DNA of 64,000 bases from Ahaetulla prasina (GCF_028640845.1 NC_080540.1:229632794-229696793); one strand, 5' to 3'; positions 26,677 to 38,789 are shown, counted from the stretch's first letter. Notes: generated by a model not told the origin, from the sequence alone. Numbers and translations are program-made.

Positions 26677-27010
26677 CAGGTAGTCCTTGCTTACTGGCTA
26701 ACTTGTTTAGTGATTATTTAAAGTTACAACACTGAAAAAAAAACCCAATCCTCACATTTATGACTGTTGTAGCATCCTGTGATCACATGGTCACCACTCT
26801 TGTGCTTTGCAATCAGTTTCCAATAAACAGGATTAATGAAAAATATGGAAGCAAAATCTCAAGTCATCGTCACATAATGACTCACTTATTGACTGAATGA
26901 GAAGTGACATTGTGAGTCCATCGCAGTCATGTGATTTTCCTCTTAGCAACCATGGTCTTAGCAACAGAGTTTCTGGTCACAATGATCACTAAGCATGGGC
27001 TACTACACTG
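26677..27010. mobile_element. TA-flanked MITE, decayed copy
   Basis: Starts TA|CAGGTAGTCCTTGCTTACTGG and runs through GTGATCACATGGTCACC and TTAGCAACAGAGTTTCTGGTC to a degraded right end near 27010. It belongs to the family of 20442-20827. Confidence 0.7.
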
Positions 27011-27745
27011 TTATTTACATCTCAAAATGATTTGTTAGTTATGCTTTTCTTTTTGAAATGAGGTCATCTGTGCTGTGAGGGTGGTTGTAACATGTTAAGG
27101 TCAGACTTTTGTACACCCAGCATTAGGCTTCAGGGTACAATTCTCTGTGTCTATTCTAAAATAGAGTAAATGGATAAATCAGTATCAAATGCTGTGTAAC
27201 TTTCTTGTTGACTGCTTGTTATACACAGGCAGGATCTCCACCCTGTACAATAAAATGTGCACTCATAAAGCCATATAGAATTTTAGAACAAAATGGAGAC
27301 CCTTTTTCTTTTGAAATATCCCTGTCTGATTAAATCTTTCCTTAAAATGGAAGGTCCTTGGCTTGCGAAGGGCAACAGATTGGAAAAATATTGTCGACCA
27401 AGAAGTGGTTAGCAACTTCAGAAAGATTTTTGTTGAAGATAAAGAAAAAGCTGAATATTTTTGACTTCAGCTGTTCTCATATATAAGTTTTGATTTGTTT
27501 TGGCTTGCTTATCACATTTTATTTAAAACATACTTTGCAGTTTGTATTCTTCAAACTGTTTTAAGAATGTTCCTATAATAGCTTCATATGGTTTTGAGAC
27601 ACCAGAGCATGGAAAATTTCTGTGGCCTGTTTCTCTTTGACTCATATATTTACTGTATATCCTCCCTTTTCCCATCCTGGAGCTCAGAGCAGCCCACTGG
27701 TCGCATAGAACAGTTTCCTTATCAATTCTTCGCTGCCTTTTAGTT

Positions 27746-27864
27746 CAGGGTATCCAGCCTTGGCAACATATGACCAGTGGACTTCAACTCCCAGAATTCC
27801 CCAGCCATCCAATCTGGATGTTGAAGTCCACTGGTCTTAAAGTTGCTAAAGTTGGACACCCCTG
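27746..27864. mobile_element. Palindromic hAT MITE, 119 bp
   Basis: Foldback with CAGTGGACTTCAACTCCCAG in the left arm and TTGAAGTCCACTGGTC in the right. The ends are CAGGGTATCC and GGACACCCCTG. The 8-bp flanks (TTTTAGTT and CTTTAAGT) match only in part, so it is older than the copies at 12574 and 31552. Confidence 0.8.
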
Positions 27865-28037
27865 CTTTAAGTGATATATGGCAAATTATTGGAGCTTAAT
27901 CAGAAATTCAGTAGGTTCACTTTCCCCATTTTGAGATTCAGAGATAAAATATCTTTCTTAACTGACCTTCAGGTTATCCTGTAGACTCTGTTGGGGGAAA
28001 TCCCTATTCCATAGCTGCATCGTTCCTCCTCAAACTA

Positions 28038-28600
28038 CAGTAGAACCTCTGGTCACAAACACTTCTGACCACAACCAAATCGGGTTCCGGTCAAAAAATT
28101 CACTTTTTTTAAAAAAATTTTTTAATTCACAAAATTTTTGAATCTGGTCATAAACACATACTTGGGTGGCGATCAAACATGGCTGCGGCCAATTTCCCCC
28201 TCCGTGCCATTTTTTTTAAGTGCCAATTTTTTCTTACACATTTTTTGTAAGTGCGACCCACATGTGGCCACTGCATTAATTTTGCAATTAACCATGGCCT
28301 CTAATCAAGTGAAGAGTGGTGATGTTGGTGAGAAGAAGGTTTTAAAGAAAATTGAAATCGAAGTGAAGAAGGAAATTATTGAAAAGTATGAGCGTGGTGT
28401 GCGTGTTAACAATCTTGCTACAGACTACAAGAAATCAAAGTTTACGATTTTGAAGCAGAAAGAGGCTATTAAAGCAGCTAATGTTGCAAGGGGAGTGACA
28501 ATGCTAACCAAGCAGAGGCCTCAAGTGCTGGAAGAGGTGGAAAAAAACTGTTGTTAGTGTGGTTGAATGAGATATTCTTAAAATACGGATTTCAGAATAA
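28038..28600 (+). mobile_element. Tigger/pogo transposon, 5' fragment
   Basis: The left terminus TA|CAGTAGAACCTCTGGTCAC is of Tigger type. From the ATG at 28291 the reading MASNQVKSGDVGEKKVLKK, then KKEIIEKYERGVRVNNLA, KSKFTILKQKEAIKAA is the N-terminal CENP-B-like helix-turn-helix of pogo transposases. The enclosing open frame 28138-28557 has 139 codons with no stop, then ends abruptly. The DDE catalytic domain and right terminus are absent, so the element cannot move. The right boundary is approximate. Confidence 0.75.
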
Positions 28601-30288
28601 AGTACACAAGCAAGATAACAAATGTAAAGCTTCATGTGTTGTATAGGTTAGCTGTAGACTTGTATATAAAGTTCAGTGCTCTTCCCCAAACTTGCAGGTG
28701 GGTAAACTTGCAGATGAATTGATAGTCCTTCTGAAAGATGTAGAGCTGATATTAGATATGAGGTAGGCCATAACTGTATTTTATTTTTTAATAGTTAATT
28801 AACCTTGGAGCAGCACATAGGTAGTGTGATCAGAACAGCACAAATATCTCTGTAAAAATATGTTGTTATTTTTAATCTCTTTTTGGTACCTGGGGGGAGG
28901 GCTGAAAATTAATGGAGGGTATGTTCATTAAGCCTAGCAGAATTTTTTGGGTGGTCTTGACATGTCCAAGCAACAAAGCCAAAAATTGCACTTCTTGAAA
29001 TCAAGGTCATGGGCATTGAGAGATTGTAGACTTGGAGAATCTGGTGTACTGTATAAAAGGTAGGATGTAATTCCTCTGCTGTTGTTACCTTGGGGTGGAA
29101 ACTAAATGTAGCCTGGTAAATAAAATAGAAATATAAATGGTGACAATATCATCATGCTTCTGATTTGTGAAATAAAGATTGCAAGAAGTAATTTATTATA
29201 GGGATGTATGTGTATATACAGGGCTTTCATAATTACATAAAGGTGGAAATTTCCTGGTTAACAAACACAGTCCAGTTCTGTTTAGGGTGTGGTGGGAAAG
29301 GATCAGAGTCATCCAGCTAGTTGTTCATCACAAAGCTATGAATAAGCAAGGGTGCTAGAAGGGAATTATCCTTTTAATGGCATTCTATGAAATGAGTCGA
29401 TGGATGAGGAAAAAACAGCCACATAGAAAGAGAGAGAGAGAGAGAAGCCTACATACTAGGCTTGGAATTAATTAAAAGTTAGACTTAATTGACATAGCTC
29501 TACAGGAAATGCCTGTAGGTAGGAAGCTGAGAAGTGGTTAGTGGGCTTGGAACTGACTGAAATCATTATACTTGAATAAAGAAATTATGCTTAGAATGCT
29601 TGTAAAGTGCCTGGTTGAACAAATAGCTGGGGATTATATGGCTGGACTCATTTTGAACCAAGTTCATTTCTAGAACTAGTTTTCCAGATGAAATTTGTTC
29701 CAGAGCATATGACGTAGGAGCTCATACCTTCCTTTAAACCCCTTGCAAAGTACTTTTCATTCAAATTAACAATTAGATTTAGGGAGGTGCCCGTTCCTGT
29801 TCTCCAAGAGTGAGCAACTTCTTCAACTACTGGGCACAACTGCGTAATGACATTGATCTGTAAAAAAAAATAAAAAAAATAAAATATCCAAAATGTCACA
29901 AGATTTCAGCAATCTCACTTGCACAATTTCATGTAGTAATGGCAGTTGTGCAGGAGTTTGGCTTTTCTCTATAATCTTGCAAGATCCCATATGAAAAATC
30001 TTGTGAAATGTGGTAGGCTTGTGATATTTTGCTCATTAAAAGAATTATATAATGTTTAATTTATTGACTTCTGAAGATACTATGTAGAGGTGTCCTGGGT
30101 GTTATATTGCCGTGTTCCATTTTCCATCACAGGGTGGCTGTATATGTGATAAAATCTTCTATTGAAGGGTTGTATAAGCTAGTTTCAAGACTGAGAATTA
30201 TGAAACAGAAAGCATGGAAACCCTGAATCAACAACTACCATAGCACCTGAACAGCAAAATGACCAGGAGCCCAATGTATCTATTCAGA

Positions 30289-30410
30289 TTTCTCAATTTA
30301 CAACCATAATTGAGCCCAAAATTTCTGTTGCTAAAATGGTTGTTAAATGAGTTTTGACCCATTTTATTAGCTGTGTGAAAAATGGTCATAAGTCATTTTT
30401 CAGTGCCATT
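30289..30410. mobile_element. TA-flanked MITE fragment
   Basis: TTACAACCATAATTGAGCCCAAAATTTCTGTTGC and GTCATAAGTCATTTTTCAGTGCC are recognisable internal segments of the MITE family of 20442-20827. Both ends are lost. Confidence 0.6.
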
Positions 30411-30535
30411 ATTATATTTATTATAAGCATAAACACTTCTTAAAACATAAAATATAAAATTGTTTGGATCAATAAGTAGATTTGAACTTTTATTCTCTTC
30501 CTAGTGTTGCATTTCCTTCCTTTCTTCCTCCCTCC

Positions 30536-30573
30536 TCCCCTCCCTTCCCTTCCCTTCCCTTCCCTTCCCTTCC
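30536..30573. repeat. (TTCCC)n microsatellite
   Basis: Tandem TTCCC units in a longer pyrimidine tract beginning near 30510. Confidence 0.9.
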
Positions 30574-31308
30574 CATATTTCTGAATTTATTTGAATTCTA
30601 AAGCTAACAGATTTGAATGTACATGTGGATTCAAGCCTTGTTCTTTCAGTATACACTACAGGTAGCAATGATTAGAAACATTCTGACTTCCTATAATTTT
30701 ATCATGCCATGCTTCTTGACAAAACGGATCTAGTATTAGCTACTCCTATTCCAGGATATTTCAAACATTGAATTCAGACATTGGCTGAATTCATATATTA
30801 CACTGAACTATCATTTTTCAGTCTTGGTTTTTTGAATAATTCAGTGTTCTTATTGGAGTGTTTTAAAGCCAGGGTGTGATGGACAAATAATAAAAGCTTG
30901 ATTCATAGTATTTGTTAAGCCACAATGGATGGATTCTCACATTATGCTGCTCTAAAAAAACTCTGAATTGTAACCTAGCACAATATGTGAGCCTAGTTAT
31001 TGTTTCATGGGAATTTATAGATATGAAGCCAGTGTATCAGTAGATCTGGTTCTAACAGGCATATTTATATTGATGCATTGATTTTTTAATTGTAGAATAA
31101 ATGTGTATCATTATCATGTATAGTATTAAACAACCAAAGAGATCTGTCAAAAAGAGAAATATTTTCTATATTAATTTGCTAAGCAGAATTATGTCCTGCA
31201 TAGCATAATTTAAAAGTAATTACAAATCTTCAGTTGATAATATTTCAAGCTTGACCTTGATTAATTGCATTGATAATTTACATTGTTCTTCTATTATTAT
31301 TAATTTAG

Positions 31309-31420
31309 GGACCAGACATCAATATACCCATCTCCTTGCGAATGGGAGTATAGCTGTAATTTGAGCCCAAGGCCCTTTACAGGAAGTGCATTAAGAAGAC
31401 TGAAGCCAGACCTTCCCCAG
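31309..31420 (+). CDS. Candidate alternative TJP2 exon, internal
   Basis: An exon-like 112-nt segment. The acceptor is TTCTTCTATTATTATTAATTTAG (ending 31308) and the donor is CAG|GTATGT (31420/31421). With a phase-2 upstream exon it is open for 37 codons, beginning DQTSIYPSPCEWEYSCNLS and ending ALRRLKPDLPQ, and leaves in phase 0. Phase 0 is what the TJP2 exon at 62325 requires, and phase 2 is what the candidate exon at 18163-18332 supplies. The other two frames contain stops. It is less AT-rich than its surroundings. No transcript evidence is available, so this is inference from splice phase and open frame. It is not recognisable as any known domain. Confidence 0.5.
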
Positions 31421-31551
31421 GTATGTGTTAATACATTCAGAGGTTAATACATTCAATAGTTTCAATCAACAGTCTGAAACAATAAAGAGAGGAGTTGTAG
31501 TTCTACAATTATTATTCCAGGATCCTTTTGAATGTAAAAAATGCTCTAGGG

Positions 31552-31665
31552 CAGGGGTCTCCAACCTTGGTCACTTTAAGACTTGTGGACTTCAACTCCC
31601 AGAGTTGAAGTCCTCTGGGAGTTGTAGTCCACAAGTCTTAAAGTGACCAAGGTTGGAGACTCCTG
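31552..31665. mobile_element. Palindromic hAT MITE, 114 bp
   Basis: A near-perfect hairpin from CAGGGGTCTCCAACCTTGGT to ACCAAGGTTGGAGACTCCTG. The flanking perfect 8-bp duplication is CTCTAGGG (31544-31551 and 31666-31673). Its right arm carries TGGGAGTTGTAGT (31616-31628), whose complement ACTACAACTCCCA matches the ZNF143/THAP11 core motif. Confidence 0.93.
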
Positions 31666-31673
31666 CTCTAGGG

Positions 31674-31866
31674 CAGGGGTCCCCAACTCCCAAACTTCAG
31701 TCCATGGACTGGCAGCGGTCCGTGGCATCCCAGAAACTGGTCCCCGCTAACAAATGAAGCCCATCTGCAGGATCAGACAGCACGTGAACCCATGCCCACT
31801 CCAGTACACAGAAAAACATTTCTCCATGGAACCAGTCCCTGGTGCTCAAAAGTTTGAGGGCCGCTG
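31674..31866. mobile_element. Non-autonomous hAT element, 193 bp, in tandem with previous
   Basis: It begins CAGGGGTCCCCAACTCCC and ends AAAAGTTTGAGGGCCGCTG. Its left target copy is the right CTCTAGGG of the preceding hairpin (31666-31673), and its right copy is CTGTAGGG (31867-31874), one substitution away. It therefore inserted into, or next to, the same octamer. Confidence 0.88.
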
Positions 31867-32251
31867 CTGTAGGGAATATACATTAGTGTATCATGTAGTC
31901 TTGACAAACCATATCATAAATTAGTACTCTAGGCATATGTACATAATGAAGCAAATCCTTTAAAGGGTTTAAGAAAAAAAATATTTTTTTATTTAAACAA
32001 AATCAAAGTAAAGCTATTTCCAAAATTCTTATTTAAGGTACTTCCAAAGAGCAGGTAGGTTTTCTATGCATTTAATTTTATATATTAAAAATGATGTATG
32101 ATGGCCTTAGTTATATTCTTGAAGTTGATTTGCAGTACAAATTTTCCTTTTTTGCAGGGAAAAAGCGTATAGGGGGCAGGGAATAGATAACTACAATGAA
32201 TATAGGAAAATCTAAGGCAATAGTATAAAAATCCAAAAATGCTATTCTGTG

Positions 32252-32650
32252 CAGGTAGTTTTTGACTTAAACATTTGAGCCCCAAATTTCCTTTCCTAAG
32301 CAAGACACTTGTTAAATGAGTTTGACCTATTCTACAATCTTTCTTTCCACAGTTGTTAAGTGAATCCCTACAGTTGTTAAGTTAGTAATATGGTTGTTAA
32401 ATGACTCTGGCTTCACCCAGTGACTTTACTTGTCAGAAGGTTGCAAAAGATGATCACATGGACATTGCAACTGTCATAAATACATGCCAATTGCCAAGCA
32501 TCCAAATCTTGATTACCTGACCATGGGGACACCCTAAGGTTCATAAGTGTGAAAAATGGTCATAAAACCCTTTTTCAATACTGTTGTAACTTCAAATGAA
32601 TGGTTATAAGTTGAGGACCAAGTTAATGGTTATAAGTTGAAGACTACTTG
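32252..32650. mobile_element. TA-flanked MITE, nearly full copy
   Basis: Left end CAGGTAGTTTTTGACTTAAAC, right end TTATAAGTTGAAGACTACTTG. The interior contains GTTGTTAAGTTAGTAATATGG, GATCACATGGACATTGC and GGTCATAAAACC, matching the family of 20442-20827 in the opposite orientation. Confidence 0.85.
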
Positions 32651-35065
32651 TATATCTGTATAGAATCCCACTGAATTCATTAGCATTCGGTGGTCATATG
32701 GCCTCCATGGAGAAAAATGCATGCTAACAGAGAGGAACATGTGTTGCTGATTTATAAATCATAGCAGCTAAGCCAGCATGGCCTGGTGGCAAATTTTGGG
32801 GCACTCATGATATTTCACGTGAAGATTCTGCCAGGAGTTACTTTTCCCATGTTGCATCTTTCACTACCATCATGTTTGTAGTTATTCACATTATCAGGTT
32901 ACTTTCATTTGCCACTGTTACCTTTAACAAATATATGGAGGCAGAACTGAGGCTTTAACACTGGTCATCCAGCACGCATGGCTGCATTAAGTATTTCCAG
33001 TGGGAAAGACAGATTGGTAGTGACAGATAAGTTGGTTTTACTGAATTCTCTGTTACAGATGAATTTGCCAGCCACTGAAAAGAAGATTTCTTTCTCTTGA
33101 TTAAACTCTCTTGAAAGTAAACATTTTGATCAAGGTCATATGCTGTTTCTTTTCCTTTGAAAACATCTTTTAGAATAGGCCTAATATTTTTGGAAATTTA
33201 TGTCAAAGAACTGAAGTTGTCTTAAGTATCACTAACAATAAGAAGCTGTGAAGAAAAAAATGTAGAAAACTATGTATTTGAAGCCAAAAATGTCATCTTG
33301 AAGTAGATTTATACCCATCAATTGTATTTGAATGAAGCTGATGGCATATCCATAAATTTCTGTTTGCAAATTGAGAGCCAACAGTTGAAACAAGTGTTGC
33401 TTTCTGTTAGGTTTAATGGTGGATTGCATCTCCATTGATTCTACATATGGCTAATGCTAAACCAAGAGATTTACAAATCTCAATGTCCTATTCTATTTAA
33501 TATAAGTTAATACCCGGCACCAAATCATGGCCTGATATCCTGAAAAATGAGTAAATACAAGTTTTTATTATAGGTTTATTAATACCCAGGGCATTCCATC
33601 CCCGCTAAGTATGTTTCCCCCAAAAAACAAGTTCAGAAAATTTTAACCTTGTACATAAGAAAGAAGAGATAACCTTTATAATGCAATATCACAATGAGAT
33701 GTGCTTCTGATTATTTGGACATGTTGAGGCACTTTTCCTGGACAAGTATTGGGAAACAAAGAAAAGCTTACCAAACCTTGGTTTACACCATACAGTGGAT
33801 TTTAAAGGAGAATTCTTGGGTAGTCCTCCTCATCACTTATTTATATTAAATTATTTGTGTAAAATTCTGTTCATTGAAAAAAAACCTATTCCAGATCAGT
33901 GGAGTATAAAACTTAAACCGTAGAGAAATGTAGAGAGGCAATTCTAAAACATTAAGTAAACATTGTTCTGGATTATATTATCTGGCCTTTACATTGCTTG
34001 ATCATCCAGTAAAATGCAGAATTCACTGATTGGTTTTTAGAATGAATTGCACAGTTCACATCTCATTGGCAGTATGTAATTCATTGATGCGGCTGTCTTC
34101 CTAAGTAGGTTGTAACAATAGTTTGTTTGTAAGCTGCTCTGGGTACAAAATGTTTTTAAATACAGTGCAACACAGAATTGAGATGTTTCTCTCAAATCAA
34201 ATTGATTGACCAATAAAAATGCTCTGCACTAAAAATGGATATTTGCAATATAGAACGAGTAGTTTCATCTCTTTATTGTAGGGTGAGTTTTTTTTGAAAC
34301 ATTTAAAAATGAACTTTGTTCTGTCTCACCTGGGCCATTTGTATACGCAAATCTTAAGAAACAAAGGAATTATTCTTTTAAAAATTTCAATTATTTGAAT
34401 AATAGGCAACAGTCCAATTTTTCTTCAAAACAAAAGGTAGATTTTATTTTTCGATTATGAATTTTTTAAAAATTCATTGGCATCTTCAAAAATGCAGGTC
34501 ACATCACTCTTTTTTAAATTTTATTAAATTATATGTTTACGTTTTATTAAGCATTACAATTGCAACTATAAACACAAATGAAAACTTTTAAAAAGAAGCC
34601 TAAGATGTCTCTAAAGAGACAAAAAAATGCAATCAACTTAACTCCCAGTCACAAGGCCATAAATTCATCTCTGTTGAAAGAGTTAGTACAAATAAGATTT
34701 ATTCATTGTCTGCGTTCTTTGGGGGAAAAAAGCAAATGATATTTCACTTCCTTTGAGTGGACTAAATTTTGAATTCAAGAGTATGTGGTTGTGACTCAAG
34801 TGACCTCAAAGGCCTTCTCTTTAGTTGCAACATTTTGTTTTAAAACTGAACAGCCTTTTCCAACCTGGAATTCCCACGGCCTTCAGTCTTACTGGCTGGC
34901 AGTTTTGAGAGCTATAGTCTCATTGCATCAAGATAGTGTCAGTGTGGAAAAGGTTGCTCAATGAATATAAATGGAATAATCTCCATCTTACATGTTTAGT
35001 TTTTTCTATACCCTGTAATGGTTGAAGTAAACAGTTTGTCTCTGCACCCGAAACAAAACTGAGCA
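32651..35065. other. AT-rich DNA, no gene seen
   Basis: Presumed TJP2 upstream or intronic sequence. Near 34500-34620 an A/T-rich antisense retroelement-like 3' end (TTTTTAAATTTTATTAAATT) is possible but not assignable. No exon recognised. Confidence 0.35.
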
Positions 35066-35067
35066 TA

Positions 35068-35150
<83 letters not shown>
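35068..35150. repeat. (ATT)n microsatellite, about 83 bp
   Basis: Uninterrupted tandem TAT/ATT trinucleotides. The long open frames of Ile or Asn codons across it are artefacts of the repeat. Confidence 0.97.
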
Positions 35151-35153
<3 letters not shown>

Positions 35154-36479
35154 TAATAAGCAGAGCAAAATGTATTACTTTCATCTTGGCTACCAATTAA
35201 TCATTTTTATTGATTAGAATAACCTAGGAATGTAATTGTGATTGCCTATGATGCAAACCAGGAACAACTTAAGAAAAAGCCATATAACATTTATTTACTT
35301 CATACAGTATTTTAGTGTTTAAAAAACAGGCAGTGCTTCTCAAACACTGTGTTACTTCTGCTAGAACAGAACCTTTTTTTCCCTTACTGACTGAGCAGTT
35401 GAATAAGATCACAGCTTTGTCTGGTTTCTATCTCTGAAAGTAAACAAGGTACTCACTTTGCAAACTGATTATTACTGGAAACATCTGAAATACCATTACA
35501 CTAGGCATACTTTTCCTTGGGGATTATTTTGCACTTCTATAAATTGTTGCTGGGGTGAATTGCTGTATGGCCACACCAGTCTAGGAGCACCCATTACTCC
35601 TCAGAGAGCTGTAATCCCTACATGAGCTTCAATTACCGGTTCCTGCATTTAGGGAACTACTATTATTTTGTCTTCTCCATATTATTCATAGTTGTTTTAT
35701 TTTATTTTTTTGCTGTTCAGAGGGGTGGGGGAGATGCGGAGAAATTTAAAAAAAATCTAACGTTTTATTTCTTGGGCTGCTTTTATTATTGGAGGTACAT
35801 GTTGTTGCTATCATTTTCTCCCTCTCCTGGTTTTAGGACTTGAAATGTAGACAGCTTTAATTCTTGTTCTTTACACGCTGGTGATCTTTACACCACCAGT
35901 TTGGACTGATGACATTCCTATCTGATGGGAAGCTTAGTCATTGAAAAAATAAAAATGTTATTCCCCACTTCACCAAGAATTTCTCTTTCAGAACTTTTCA
36001 TTTTTCCTTGACAGTCTCATCATCTCTTCTATTTTTCACTTGCTAAAACCTCTTCCAACCCGGGAGGTATGTGTCACTTTCTGTTTCCTAGGCTCAGTTT
36101 ATCTAGGATTTGTGAAATTATTACTCAATAGAAGTCTTAGATTTGTCTCTGTGTGCCTTGGAGGCAGTTTTTGACTCCTGGGGACTGGGCAAGTCCCTGC
36201 AGTTTTCCTGGCAAGTCCCAGATTTAGACATTATCAAAGCTGAAAAACTTTCAGGCAACTCCATAGGAAAGCCGTGGTCCTCAAAACAATGATTAGAATA
36301 GGGCTTTCCTTCCAAATGGCTTAAAACACAAGATTGCAGGCCCAAGGTTGGAGGTGAAGGAACGTAGCTTTTCCTCATGCCCAGCATCAGTGCACAGCAT
36401 TAAAGGCCTACTCAAGCGCATAGGAATTTGTTCTGAGTTTGACCCTCTTCGTCCTACTTCTCTGAGACGGGCTCTTCCA

Positions 36480-37375
36480 CGCTTCTCCTAGCCGAGCTCT
36501 TGTTTTACGCAGCAGCTTATTTTCTTCATAACGACCCCCACCCCGGTGTATTTGTCCGTGTATGTATGCGCGTACTTGCGCGCTTCTTTTTCTACTCTTT
36601 TTGTAACTCTTCCCCCCCCCCAAATGAAAACGGAAGCGTTGGTCGAGCTGAGGCACTGAGTGGCTGCCGCGATTCCTCCCTCGCATCATGGGAGGCGTCA
36701 AGCGAACAATTAATGCCCTTGCCGGCGCCCGCCCCTCAACTTCCAAGAGGGAAGACGAAATGTTGCAATGGGAGCAGCGCAGGGTTCCATCGGGAGCGAA
36801 CCAATTGGTCCAGGAGGGGGGAGGGAGCAGGTCTGTATTAGCACCCGACACCGTTTCCTTTCCCCCGTTTTATCCTTCGCTGCTGCTTCTCGATGTCGTG
36901 GGAGCCTGTGTCACTCGCCTAGTCTGGATAGCGAACACGGGCGTAAAGTCGGCGCCACAGGTGCGCGCGAGTTTTTTGTGTGGAACCACCCCCCTCGGCT
37001 CGGAATGGTAGCGGCGTTATTAAAGAGTGTTGCTTTGGTGTGGTAGTTGCGCTCAACGGAGTGAACGGCTGGATATTCCGGCCGGGCGGCTTCTTGGATT
37101 TGTTGGGGAGGATGGGATAAGGACACCGGAGGCCAGAAGAGGAAGTTTTTGGGTTCCCAAACAGTGCGAAACTTTTTTTCGGGGTTTTAAGGAAGCCCAA
37201 GAGTTGCTCAGGAATAGCAAGGCGCCCGCCGCTTTGTGAGCGTGAAAATCGGGGGAAGTGGGACGGCTGAAGTTTTCTCCGTAGCGGTTTCCTTCACGGA
37301 ACACTCTTGGAGATGCCGGTGAGAAGGAGCGATCGCTATCTGCCTGCTCGGGCGATGTTTTCACCATGGTTTAGG
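36480..37375 (+). promoter_or_regulatory. TJP2: CpG island promoter of classical TJP2 transcript
   Basis: CpG-rich 0.9 kb ending in the first coding exon. A palindromic CCAATTGG at 36801-36808 supplies CCAAT boxes (NF-Y type) on both strands. I see no convincing TATA box, which fits a CpG-island promoter. The probable leader contains two upstream ATGs with short frames: 14 codons including stop at 37005-37046, and ATG-GGA-TAA at 37112-37120. The transcription start is not determinable here. A 147-codon minus-strand open frame (36408-36851) is probably chance in GC-rich DNA. Confidence 0.8.
37313..37375 (+). CDS. TJP2: TJP2 (ZO-2) classical first coding exon
   Basis: TJP2 encodes zonula occludens-2, a MAGUK scaffold with three PDZ domains, SH3 and guanylate-kinase-like domains, which links claudins and occludin to actin at tight junctions. 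This exon encodes 21 residues, starting MPVRRSDRYLPAR and ending MFSPWFR, then a consensus donor GTAAGT at 37376. The mammalian protein begins MPVRGDRG by recollection and has a similarly short first coding exon, so the start is well supported. The ATG has a purine at -3. It splices in phase 0 to the exon at 62325, 25 kb downstream. The exon is more diverged than the shared exon, as expected of a promoter-specific N-terminus. PDZ-encoding exons are outside the window. Confidence 0.9.
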
Positions 37376-38789
37376 GTAAGTTTTTAAGCATCCTCGCCTT
37401 TCCCCGTTTCCTTCCGATCTCTCATCCTCTCTTCGCCAGCTTCAAGAGTGGAATTTAAGGACTCCGTCTGAATCTGTTTAAAATGGACCCGGGGCTTCCT
37501 TTGCTGCAAAAATTGGAAATTACATATTTTTGGTTATTGAAAACGATGGACGATATTAGGTGGCTAATTTACGGCTTTTGATTGATTTTCCCGGATACAT
37601 TGCCGGGTATGTTATCTGTGATAAGTCTATAGTGCAGGAAAGATAGTTGAGTGTTTTATGTTGCAGAGTGGAACCTAAGTACCGGGATAGTTGATATTTT
37701 GCTGGTAGTGCAAACATCCTTTTCTTTGCCCATGATTTAGTTAATTGTTCTCAAGGTAGATCAGGGTGCTGTTTATCATCTGACACAATTGAGTGCCCTC
37801 AAGACTACAACTCTCATTGGCCCCAGACATAAGGAGTCAGAGGAAGTGTAATTCAAGATTTAGAAGGGCCCCGGGTCCTAAGTGATGTTCAGGTTTTGTT
37901 TCTTTTTGACTTGTGCACAAATCACAGGAGAGAGATTTTGCATGTTATCTTAAGACTGCATGCTTTAAACTATGATGAACTAGGCAAACAATTGTCAAAC
38001 TTCACTAACAGGACAAAGTCCACAGCCTTTTTGGACAAAGCCAAAAAGCAACTGCACAAGTTAATGGGATATGTGCACCTATTAATGCAAACACAGTGGG
38101 GAGGGAGGGAGGATTTGGCTGAGACTTATGTCAAACAGGACACCAAGCAAACTAAATTATTTTATACCTTGCCCCTTGTATGAACCCAATTGTAGTCTAT
38201 GGGTTTAACAAGTTGTGCTAGCCTATCCAGTTTTGGTTGTTGTTTTTAAACTATGATTAAACCTCCTATGACTTAATGTATTGTGCAGACATGTTGACAA
38301 TGAATGTAGTGGTTCAATGGACATTTGAAATTACAGTATATGTTCATTTTCTGTAAAAAGCAGTGAAAGTGGAAATAGGACTAGTCAGATAAAATCTGAG
38401 GCATGATTTCTTAGTTTCTTAGTTTTAGAAGATCAAATTTTTATAAGTTCTGTAACATTTTCAGCATTAGGAGTGAATCACAAATTTGTCCAGGTAGCCT
38501 GTGTAGTGAAGTAATAGCTTCCTGTGATATACAAATTAATAGCACATTGGGAGTTAAGGACCAACCAAAAAACATTTCTCAAGCCCCTTAATTCATCCTT
38601 AGAATATTTGTATGACTTTGCAAGGTTGCAGAGATGATACTTTCAAAGAAAATAAAAGGTATTGTTTTGGCTAATTTTAGCCAGTTGTGGAAACACTGAT
38701 GGTTTTTTTGAAAGAAGCAAGAATAAGAGCCAGGTATAGAAATAACATAAATTTTATAATTTTAAATTAAGGATAGGCTAACTAGGAAG

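Noticed and set aside
34996..35196. Poly-isoleucine open frame
   Set aside because: It is the (ATT)n microsatellite read in frame.
36408..36851. 147-codon minus-strand open frame in the TJP2 CpG island
   Set aside because: Arg/Ser/Gly-rich reading typical of chance frames in CpG islands; no motif, no splice support.
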